64,000 bases of DNA, taken from the NCBI GenBank assembly GCA_024637255.1, contig JAGXFO010000011.1, positions 1-64,000 of the forward strand, written 5' to 3'. The notes below the pieces were generated by a model, which was not told where the DNA came from, searched no databases, and worked only from the letters and a program-made list of their open reading frames with translations. Position numbers and translations under genes: made by a program. The stretch comes from Sulfurovum sp. Its GTDB lineage: Bacteria; Campylobacterota; Campylobacteria; Campylobacterales; Sulfurovaceae. Positions 33,883 to 41,689 of this stretch are shown piece after piece (positions within the stretch are counted from its first letter, which is position 1; each line of letters starts with the position of its first letter).

Positions 33883-34830
33883 TTACGGAATTGGTACTGC
33901 TGCTAAAATCTTCCCAATAATCTCATCTACTGTCACTTCCTCAGCCTGTGCCTCATAAGAGAGTATGATGCGGTGACGAAGGATTTCTTTGGCAATGTAT
34001 GCTATCTCCATAGGTGAGACATAGTCCTTCCCTTTCAAGTAGGCGATGGCGCGTGCAGCCTTGTACATATCTATACTTGCCCGCGGACTCGCTCCAAATT
34101 CTATATAAGCTTCAAGCTCTTCTAAGCCGTAGGCCTTAGGATTACGTGTTGCAGTCACAAGCTCAATGATGTATTTTTCTATCTCTTCGTCCATATGCAC
34201 TTTAAGTGCTTCTTCTCTGATTTGATTCAAATCATCCAGTGTGGCAACCTGCTGGATCTCTCCAAAGGTATTGTTCGCAGCACGTCTTGCTATTTCCAGC
34301 TCTTCTTCTTTAGTGTTATAACCCACAACCACTTTCATCATAAACCTGTCCAACTGTGCTTCAGGAAGCTCATAAGCACCCTCCTGCTCGACAGGGTTTT
34401 GTGTAGCCATTACCAAAAACGGAAGGTCTATCTTAAAGGTTTCATCCCCGATGGTTACCTGTCTCTCCTGCATGACTTCAAGCAGTGCCGATTGCACTTT
34501 TGCAGGAGCACGGTTGATCTCGTCTGCGAGTAAAAGGTTGGTAAATACCGGTCCTTTTTTAATCTTAAAAGAGTTATTGGAAGGATCATAGATCTCTGTA
34601 CCTATAATGTCAGAGGGGAGCAGGTCAGGAGTGAACTGCACACGTTTAAAGTCAAGGCCGAGCGTTTTGGCCAAAGCGTTCACTGCTGTAGTCTTAGCAA
34701 GTCCTGGAACACCTTCTAGCAGTATGTGCCCACGGCAAATCAAACCTGCCAAAAGACCTTCAACCATTTTATCTTGCCCGACAAGCACTTTAGAAATTTC
34801 TGTTTTGATGTTTTGTATAATTTGGCTCAA
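33883..34830 (-). CDS. moxR: MoxR family AAA+ ATPase
   Basis: A 315-residue ATPase. Walker A is GVPGLAKTTA near residue 45, Walker B LLADEINRAPAK near 110, and the MoxR stretch ATQNPVEQEGAYELPEAQLDRF follows. I choose the TTG at 34830 (read LSQIIQNIKTEISK) because AGGAG sits 6 nt before it. The ATG codons at 34845 and 34920 lack a ribosome site, and the long version would overlap hlyD. MoxR proteins act as chaperones for metal or cofactor insertion, or for the VWA partners encoded next to it. Confidence 0.9.
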   Translation of the reverse strand: MSQIIQNIKTEISKVLVGQDKMVEGLLAGLICRGHILLEGVPGLAKTTAVNALAKTLGLDFKRVQFTPDLLPSDIIGTEIYDPSNNSFKIKKGPVFTNLLLADEINRAPAKVQSALLEVMQERQVTIGDETFKIDLPFLVMATQNPVEQEGAYELPEAQLDRFMMKVVVGYNTKEEELEIARRAANNTFGEIQQVATLDDLNQIREEALKVHMDEEIEKYIIELVTATRNPKAYGLEELEAYIEFGASPRASIDMYKAARAIAYLKGKDYVSPMEIAYIAKEILRHRIILSYEAQAEEVTVDEIIGKILAAVPIP

Positions 34831-34916
34831 GTTACTCTCCTGCATTTTTATACACAGAGTATACTTTTGTGAAGTTAATTGAAGGTTAATAATCCAAAGG
34901 AAAGCAGTGAAGCATA

Positions 34917-36086
34917 TCAACGTTCATGAAATGCTTCCGAAAATGTTTTAGTAACAGGTTTTGTAAGGTAAGTAAGCACGGTCCTGCTTCCTGTAACAAT
35001 ATCCACTTGTGTTGTCATCCCCGGCGTAAGGTTTATTTTTTTGCCATTTTTGGCTATAACCTCAGTTTGTCCCAAAGTAATGAGTACCCTAAAGTAGTAT
35101 TTCTCACCTTCTGAAGTTTTCTCCATAAGCGTATCAGGACTGATATATTTGACTTTCCCGTGAAAAATGCCGTAAATACTGTAATCGTACGCATCAAGCT
35201 TGATAGCAACATTTTGGCCAGGCTTTACAAATGAGATATCTGCAGGAGGCATTTTTGCCTCAATGATCAATTCATCTCCAAAAGGCACAAGCTGCAAAAT
35301 CACATCTCCTGGTCGCACCCTCGCCCCCTGTGTCGTCATGATGATATTGTTCACTATGGCATTCATAGGTGAGGTGATGGTTGTTCGTTCAAGCGTAATC
35401 GTTTTATCGGTAAGTTCTTGTTCTTTCGTTGAAAGTTCTTCTTCTGCCTTAGTCATATCCGTTTGTGAATCTTGAAAATATTTATTGCGAGTGTTGGATA
35501 TCTTACCCTTCAATTCTGAAACTTGTCGTTTCAGCCTGATGATCTCAGTAGCACCGATATCTCCGCTTTTAAGTAAAGGAAGATTGAGACTAAGCTCTTC
35601 TTTTGCCAGTGTTAAAGATTCCTTAAGCGCTGATAAATCATCATTAAGTGCACGCTGTCGCCGATGAAAAAGTGCAGTCTGATTTTCAACAAATTCCCTA
35701 TACTTTTTTACAGATTCCGAAAAGACAAGAGGTTTCTCATACACTTCTGCTCTTAAACGTGCCAATGTCGCCTGCAGGGCAGCTACTTTTGCTTTACTGT
35801 CATCATAAGCAGCCTGGGCTTGGGATTGCTCTAAGATAACCAGATGCTCACCTTTGCTTACCTGTTGGCCTTCATGTACATATATCTTCTCTACAACGCC
35901 ATCAATAGCAGACTGGATCTCTTGGGTTTTTGCCGCAGCGATGACTTGTCCTGGTGCATGAGAAATTTGATCAATATGCGCATAGGCTGACCATATAAGA
36001 AAAGGAACAAGTACCAAAAGTAATGTGCCAAAAATCATCCATAAAGGATTCAAATGTGTTGTATAAGGCATTCTTCCATGTTTCAT
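34917..36086 (-). CDS. type I secretion membrane fusion protein (HlyD family)
   Basis: A 389-residue periplasmic adaptor with a single N-terminal membrane helix (about 14-36). The split biotinyl/lipoyl domain starts QEIQSAIDGVVEKIYVHEGQQVSKGEHLV (about 54-82) and is completed after the coiled coil (about 240). A long coiled coil (85-235) and a beta-barrel domain with the C-terminal LTPGMTTQVDIVTGSRTVL follow. It links the ABC exporter to the outer-membrane channel. The gene overlaps the ABC gene by 4 bp, the third of a three-gene operon. Confidence 0.92.
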   Translation of the reverse strand: MKHGRMPYTTHLNPLWMIFGTLLLVLVPFLIWSAYAHIDQISHAPGQVIAAAKTQEIQSAIDGVVEKIYVHEGQQVSKGEHLVILEQSQAQAAYDDSKAKVAALQATLARLRAEVYEKPLVFSESVKKYREFVENQTALFHRRQRALNDDLSALKESLTLAKEELSLNLPLLKSGDIGATEIIRLKRQVSELKGKISNTRNKYFQDSQTDMTKAEEELSTKEQELTDKTITLERTTITSPMNAIVNNIIMTTQGARVRPGDVILQLVPFGDELIIEAKMPPADISFVKPGQNVAIKLDAYDYSIYGIFHGKVKYISPDTLMEKTSEGEKYYFRVLITLGQTEVIAKNGKKINLTPGMTTQVDIVTGSRTVLTYLTKPVTKTFSEAFHER

Positions 36087-38200
36087 AATGCTTCCTTCTT
36101 TTGAAGTTTGGAAGAGGCATTGAGTTTTTGCAGCACCACATCCTTTGGACCATCCATTGCGATCCCTTGTGCTGTCATCACAACAATACGATCTACCAGT
36201 GCAAGCAGTGCAGGTTTGTGTGTAACGATGACCAAAGTACTCTCAGGCGTCAGCTGCTGATGTATAGCATTGAGTATCTGTCGTTCTGTATTGTCATCCA
36301 TATTGGCTGTGGGCTCATCCAACAGTAATGCTCGAGGTTGCATGAGTACCAGCCGTGTCATAGCGATCATTTGTTTTTGCCCACCTGAAACACTCTCTCC
36401 GCCTTCTGGCACAGGAGTATCTAGACCTTGGGGCAAGATATTGATAAGCTGGATCAGTCCCGTTTTCATTGCTGCATCCATGATCTGTTCATCGCTAAAG
36501 CCCGTTAAGCCAAGCAAAAGATTATCGCGGAGCGTTCCTGAGATCAACTTTACACTTTGAGGAAGATACCCTATGGTTTCGTTGAGTCTGTTGCGTGAGA
36601 TGTGATGCATATCTATGCCGTTGATCAGCACTTTCCCTTCTTGGGGTTTGTACATCCCTGAAAGTATTTTTAATAATGTTGATTTTCCAGAACCTATCAT
36701 CCCCACTATGGCCACTTTCTCACCTGGCGCAATGGTCAGTTTTCCCACTTTTACCGCAGGAGAATTTTCCCCATAGGCAAACAAGATACTGTCGCAAGAA
36801 AAATGCGGTTTCAGGGCAGATGGCGAGAGTGGACGTTCTACTCCTTCATTGTCACGGTCCAGGGCATACACACGATCAAGGTCTTCCACTGAAATTTTAG
36901 TTCTACCCCACTGTACTAGAAGATTGGGCAGCATTGAGATGGGTGAAAGTGCGCGGCCCGAAAGGATCGTCGTGGCTATCAGTCCCCCCATAGTCAAATC
37001 TCCTGACGTACTGACGATATACGCACCAGTTGCCACCAAGAAAATATAGCTAAACTGCTGTAAAAATCCTGATACATAAGTAGACATTTCACTAAAATGA
37101 CGTATCTCTATGTCATCATGTATGGCATCTTCGGTTAAGGCATTCCACCTGCTCAACATGCTCCATCCTGCACCCGTTGCCTTCACGTTTTCAGCATTTT
37201 CAACACTCTCGACCAGTAAACCAAGTTTTTTATGTGAGGCCATTGATGAAGTTTTGGTAAGCTGCTCTATTTTTTTACGAAAAAATGTACCTATAAAAAT
37301 GGATATGATTAAAAAAACAAGGACAATTGCCCCCATCACCCATCCTGCGAGCATGACTATCACTCCCATAAAGATCAGCGCAAAAGGAAAGTCTATGATC
37401 ACATACAGCGCCGCAGAAGAGATAAAAGCCCGTACCGTAGCATAACTTTGCAGCTGCCCCGAAAGAGTACCGATACTTTTGGGTAAAGCATCCAGACGGA
37501 TTTTTAAAAAACGACTGAAGATATCATGAGAATAGGCTACATCCATATTTTTGGCTGCATGATCAAGGATATTTGCACGGGAAAGCTTCAACAACATCTC
37601 TAAAAAAATAGCGATAAACACACCGATACTCAATGCAGCCAATGTTGAAATCCCTGCTGTAGGAATGACCCGGTCATACACTTGCATACTAAAAAATGAT
37701 GTGCCCAGTGCCAGAACATTGATACTAAATGCAGCAATGGCAGCATGTACAACATACGGTTTTTGTTGTAATGCTACCATCTTAAACATGGCTTTTGCAG
37801 AGAGTTTATCGTCCGCTTTACGTTCTGATTTGATGGCAGTGAACAGCGTACCCGCAAGATACGCTTTTTCACTCCTTACTCCATCTTTCCCTTCACTCTT
37901 CCAATTCCCGTCTGCTTCCTGCTCTACGATGATGCGTATGCCCTCACCCGGAATAAACGCCAAAGCGGGCAAGGTATGCTCAGATATCTTCTTCTTCCAG
38001 TGTGGTTTCTTTAGCCCAAAACTCTCAAAAAGATCCGCATAAAAGACAAGTATTGACTTATCGTTCACGTCGGAGAGTTTGTTCTCCAGCATAGTAAGTT
38101 CATAAAAGGTAAGTCTGGATGCCGCGAAGTGTGACAGTGAACACTCTTGTGTCAGCCATTGTATATCGTGTTTTGCCTCTTCTTTATTGGCGTATATCAT
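36083..38200 (-). CDS. type I secretion ABC exporter with degenerate C39-like N-domain (LapB type)
   Basis: A 705-residue permease-ATPase. An N-terminal domain (1-140) resembles a C39 peptidase but lacks a catalytic Cys-His pair, as in LapB/HlyB-type exporters that secrete RTX adhesins or toxins without leader cleavage. Membrane helices fill about 150-430. The ATPase has Walker A GMIGSGKSTLL, the signature ESVSGGQKQ and Walker B RALLLDEPTANMD. It overlaps its neighbours by 4 bp on both sides. No substrate gene is adjacent. Confidence 0.92.
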   Translation of the reverse strand: MIYANKEEAKHDIQWLTQECSLSHFAASRLTFYELTMLENKLSDVNDKSILVFYADLFESFGLKKPHWKKKISEHTLPALAFIPGEGIRIIVEQEADGNWKSEGKDGVRSEKAYLAGTLFTAIKSERKADDKLSAKAMFKMVALQQKPYVVHAAIAAFSINVLALGTSFFSMQVYDRVIPTAGISTLAALSIGVFIAIFLEMLLKLSRANILDHAAKNMDVAYSHDIFSRFLKIRLDALPKSIGTLSGQLQSYATVRAFISSAALYVIIDFPFALIFMGVIVMLAGWVMGAIVLVFLIISIFIGTFFRKKIEQLTKTSSMASHKKLGLLVESVENAENVKATGAGWSMLSRWNALTEDAIHDDIEIRHFSEMSTYVSGFLQQFSYIFLVATGAYIVSTSGDLTMGGLIATTILSGRALSPISMLPNLLVQWGRTKISVEDLDRVYALDRDNEGVERPLSPSALKPHFSCDSILFAYGENSPAVKVGKLTIAPGEKVAIVGMIGSGKSTLLKILSGMYKPQEGKVLINGIDMHHISRNRLNETIGYLPQSVKLISGTLRDNLLLGLTGFSDEQIMDAAMKTGLIQLINILPQGLDTPVPEGGESVSGGQKQMIAMTRLVLMQPRALLLDEPTANMDDNTERQILNAIHQQLTPESTLVIVTHKPALLALVDRIVVMTAQGIAMDGPKDVVLQKLNASSKLQKKEAL

Positions 38201-39471
38201 CGATTTCCCTCAAGTTCAAAGTCTATATCTCCTGTTTGCAGTGCCAGGCGATACGAAGAGGTGATCAGGATCGCTCTTAGTGTTGCCAATGCAATTTGAT
38301 TTTGTGTCACTTCACGTGAAGTATTGACCAGGTCAAGCCATTGGCGCTTCCCTGCAATAAACAGACGCGAATAAGATGCCAATACCTTTTGCGACGCTTC
38401 TATCGTTTGCTTCATGCTTCCCATACGATCCACTGCTGCATGATAATCCGAATAATCCATAACCAGCACATCGCTGAGTTCCAGTTCTTTACTTCTTAGT
38501 GTATCTTTTGCCTGTAGTATTCTATACTTTGCACTTTCCATATTGGACAGGGAGGAAAGACCTGCACCGGGATTAAAAGTAACTGCTACATAGGCAAGAG
38601 TATCATTATTGACATCATCTTCATAAATAGATCCTCTTTGATGCTCCGCCCGTAAAGAGACATTGGGCATCAACACTGCATCTGCACTCTTCTTTTCAGC
38701 CTGAGCCATGCCTATCTGTGCCTTAAGTTTTTTAAGTGTGGGATGTGTATACAGAAGTGCTTCTTTCATTTTCATAAGCGGCATGTTTTGTTTCAACATG
38801 CTATCATTTTTAAATCTTACTGCACACTTAAGAGGTTGGCCGATCAGAAGTTCCAATTGAGATTTGGACATTTCGTATCTTGATTCTGCCATCACCAGAT
38901 CAGACTCTATTTGAGAGATGCGGGAATTAAGAAGTGCTCCGTCCGCCTCAGAAGAAACACCTGCCTCCATACGGTTGTCTAACATTTGAGAAAAACTTTC
39001 AAGCTGCTTTCTGCCCTCAATAAATCCTCTTATCTCTCCATCTGCCTGCACATAATTTTGCAAGACTATCAAAAATTTTTCTGCCAGGGCATAACCGCTT
39101 TCACCAAGCGTATACTGTGCTTCCTCTTGCTTCGATACGGCCAGATCACTCATGGCATCGAGTTTTCCACCTGTCCATAAAGGCTGGTCCACCCTAAAAG
39201 TCGAGCCGTTACGTCCTGATCTTTGGGAGACATCGACAGAAGGTGTAGGAAAATAGTTCCACTTTGCACTCTCCACCTGAGCATTGGCCCCAAGGATCAA
39301 CTGCCGCGAAGCCTGAATGCTAGGGTAGTGCTTATACGCCACCTCAAGTAAACTCTTCACCTCTTTAGCACAGGATAGATTTTCCCCTACCGGACTGTAC
39401 ACGTCAAAAGATGCTGTTTTTCCATATAAAAAAGTGAATAAAAATAGAATAAAAATACCGTAAAACCTCAC
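38197..39471 (-). CDS. TolC-family outer membrane channel of the type I system
   Basis: A 424-residue outer-membrane efflux protein. A signal peptide (MRFYGIFILFLFTFLYGKTA, 1-20) is followed by two OEP repeats with LLEVAYKHYPSIQASRQ near 44 and EALLYTHPTLKKLKAQIG near 235. Long helices include ANAQVESAKWNYFPTP, typical of LapE/AggA-like channels that pair with adhesin exporters. It is the first gene of the operon. The 275-bp region upstream contains tandem 11-bp repeats that may be the control site. Confidence 0.9.
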   Translation of the reverse strand: MRFYGIFILFLFTFLYGKTASFDVYSPVGENLSCAKEVKSLLEVAYKHYPSIQASRQLILGANAQVESAKWNYFPTPSVDVSQRSGRNGSTFRVDQPLWTGGKLDAMSDLAVSKQEEAQYTLGESGYALAEKFLIVLQNYVQADGEIRGFIEGRKQLESFSQMLDNRMEAGVSSEADGALLNSRISQIESDLVMAESRYEMSKSQLELLIGQPLKCAVRFKNDSMLKQNMPLMKMKEALLYTHPTLKKLKAQIGMAQAEKKSADAVLMPNVSLRAEHQRGSIYEDDVNNDTLAYVAVTFNPGAGLSSLSNMESAKYRILQAKDTLRSKELELSDVLVMDYSDYHAAVDRMGSMKQTIEASQKVLASYSRLFIAGKRQWLDLVNTSREVTQNQIALATLRAILITSSYRLALQTGDIDFELEGNR

Positions 39472-39621
39472 ACAAACCCCTAAAAAATATTGGATGATTA
39501 TAACCTAAACATTCTTCTTGCATTCCAAAGATAAAGCCCTGAGATACAAGAGCGATTAACGCACTAATTTTAAAAATAAGAAAATATTATGATTTTGATG
39601 TTGACATACATGATATCTATT

Positions 39622-39643
39622 TTATGTCACATTTATGTCACAT
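39622..39643. promoter_or_regulatory. tandem 11-bp direct repeat upstream of the type I secretion operon
   Basis: TTATGTCACAT occurs twice head to tail (39622-39632 and 39633-39643), followed by TTATAAA. OmpR-type winged-helix regulators bind direct repeats spaced by 11 bp, and an OmpR-type regulator is encoded next door (39747-40457). On the minus strand a TAATAT-like -10 (about 39583-39588) lies some 35 bp downstream, before the tolC-like gene. The rest of the 39472-39746 gap is AT-rich with nothing else recognisable. Confidence 0.6.
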
Positions 39644-39746
39644 TTATAAAAATTAATTAATTTCGTAAAAAAATATACAAATTCGTCTTATTATTGGGTA
39701 AGAATTGGAGCATTATTTTAATGATTCACAGGTATCCGGCAGTAAC

Positions 39747-40457
39747 TTAATGTGTACTTTGTAATGAATACCCTATTTTACTATGAGAAACGATGGGCAG
39801 ATCAGGAAGAAGTTTACGCAGAGAATACACTAAAGTACGTAAAGTAGAATCTGCCACACTGTCATCTTCCCACAGATACGCAATAAGCGTGTCATACTCT
39901 ACGGTATGATTTACATTTTGACTTAAAACCTCTAAAAGCCTACTTTGCTTTTTGTTCAGTTTGATGGCTTTCCCATCATAATACAATACAGATAAAGTAC
40001 GTGAATATGAATAGCACGCATTAATGACTATATTATTGGGCTCATCACTTGTTTTTACTCTAGATACTGTTGTATGTACCAAATATCGTTTATATGCTAT
40101 TTTAATGGCAACAAGCACCTCTTTGCTTGAAAAAGGCTTCCCGATAAAGCCATATGGGGCAAGCTCTAAAAGTTCTTCAAGTGTTGCATCATCATTATGT
40201 GCCGTAATAAAAATAATAGGAAGTGTGTAGATTTCTAAAATCTTTTTTGCCAGCTGTATGCCGTCTACTGGACCCTTGATGTTTATATCCATCAAGATCA
40301 TATTGCAGTCTATGCTTTTGAGTGCTTCCATGGTGTCTGAAGCATTATCAAAACATCCTGACACCTTGATGTTCTGCTGTGCAAAAATATCCTGCAAATA
40401 ACGCTGAGTAATCGCCTCATCTTCGACTATCACAATATGCTCAGGAAAACTTATCAT
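39747..40457 (-). CDS. response regulator, receiver plus OmpR-type winged helix
   Basis: A 236-residue protein. The receiver domain (6-125) has acidic E12-D13, the phosphoacceptor D57 in ILMDINIKG, ITAH and a K in IGKPF. A C-terminal trans_reg_C domain (140-232) has LNKKQSRLLEVL and DSTLRTLVYSLRKLLP. It overlaps the kinase gene by 4 bp, so it is its partner. The position suggests control of the type I secretion operon downstream. Confidence 0.9.
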   Translation of the reverse strand: MISFPEHIVIVEDEAITQRYLQDIFAQQNIKVSGCFDNASDTMEALKSIDCNMILMDINIKGPVDGIQLAKKILEIYTLPIIFITAHNDDATLEELLELAPYGFIGKPFSSKEVLVAIKIAYKRYLVHTTVSRVKTSDEPNNIVINACYSYSRTLSVLYYDGKAIKLNKKQSRLLEVLSQNVNHTVEYDTLIAYLWEDDSVADSTLRTLVYSLRKLLPDLPIVSHSKIGYSLQSTH

Positions 40458-41620
40458 ACAGTCTCCTTTACATCAAAAAATATAGTGATTTTCACACCCT
40501 CTTTACCCTCTATGTCTATGCTGCCATGAGGCAAAGTGGCACTTAAGTCCTTGATGAGGGTCAAACCTAGTGACTTATATGTTTTTGAGGTGTCGTACCC
40601 CTTACCATTATCTGCAATACATAAATGGTATCGTTCGCCTTCCTGTTTGAAAGAAATATCAATCTTTCCACTATTGTCTTCAAAGGCATGCTCAATGGCA
40701 TTGGTTACAGCTTCATTAAAAATAAGACCAAGATTCATGGCTATTTTCATATCGATTCTGACGGGGTCTATGTCGGTATTGATTTTATGTTCTGTGTAGG
40801 TTTGTAAACTTTGGGCTATCTCTTCAAGGTATTCTTGGATATCCACCTCTTCGTAAGAGTGGTTGCTATAAAGATTTTTATGCATCAGACTCATGGCCTT
40901 CAGTCTGTCCACATGTGTTTCAAACATTTTTTTGTATTTGGGGTCATCTATTTTAAACGACTGGCTCTCAAGTAAACTCATCACTACCTGCATATTGTTT
41001 TTTGTACGGTGATGCACCTCTTTGAAGAGTATTTTATTTTCCTCAAGTGCTACGTTTAGCCTCTGCTCATACGAACTTCGTTCACTTTCGATAATGTATA
41101 ACATATAAGAAACCACCAAATAGCCTAAAACAATCTGAGAAAGCAGTTCCCACTCATACACGAACTTTACACCTGTCGCATACGAAAACAAGGGAATAAA
41201 CAGCAAGACAAAGAACATATTTGTACTCCATCTAATGCCCTTTTTTACCCCTAAAAAAAAGAAAACAAATATAGGCAGGGAAGCCAGCCAAAAGAGTGAA
41301 AGCTCAGGGTCCTGATCGGGCACAATCAATGACATGGAAAGCAAAAAAGTGAGTGCGCCTAGAATCATATAGGAGCTATAGGTCACATTGACATAATAAG
41401 GAAAGATAAGATACGCAGCCATCAAAATAAACACAATAAACAGTTCAACCGCCAACATCATATAATAGCCCTGAGTCAAGTTCTCATAGGCATAAAGAAG
41501 CATAATAAAAGCGCCAACCAAAATGAACAAATTGACCATCGTTGCCCTTAATCTGTCACGGCTTTTAGGGATAAAATACTTACCTTTTAATACTTCTTCT
41601 TCAAAAAAATTCAACCGCAC
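40454..41620 (-). CDS. membrane sensor histidine kinase, HisKA_2 type
   Basis: A 388-residue kinase. About six hydrophobic helices fill residues 28-177 with very short loops, so sensing is likely within the membrane rather than by a large periplasmic domain. FKEVHHRTKNNMQV at 199-212 is the HisKA_2 phosphoacceptor box. The ATPase domain has NLGLIFNEAVTNAIEHAFED (N-box) and IADNGKGYD (G1). HisKA_2 kinases often pair with unusual regulators; here the partner is the overlapping winged-helix regulator. Confidence 0.88.
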   Translation of the reverse strand: MRLNFFEEEVLKGKYFIPKSRDRLRATMVNLFILVGAFIMLLYAYENLTQGYYMMLAVELFIVFILMAAYLIFPYYVNVTYSSYMILGALTFLLSMSLIVPDQDPELSLFWLASLPIFVFFFLGVKKGIRWSTNMFFVLLFIPLFSYATGVKFVYEWELLSQIVLGYLVVSYMLYIIESERSSYEQRLNVALEENKILFKEVHHRTKNNMQVVMSLLESQSFKIDDPKYKKMFETHVDRLKAMSLMHKNLYSNHSYEEVDIQEYLEEIAQSLQTYTEHKINTDIDPVRIDMKIAMNLGLIFNEAVTNAIEHAFEDNSGKIDISFKQEGERYHLCIADNGKGYDTSKTYKSLGLTLIKDLSATLPHGSIDIEGKEGVKITIFFDVKETV

Positions 41621-41689
41621 ACCCCTTGTTAATTATCTGCTTAAAGTATAGTGCCTAGTTGATTAGTATAGGCTGATGAGCATAGGCAA

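Noticed and set aside
34831..34920. Longer N-terminus for MoxR (ATG 34920 or 34845)
   Set aside because: The extension is hydrophobic and unlike MoxR proteins, lacks a ribosome site and reaches into hlyD; the TTG at 34830 has AGGAG at good spacing.
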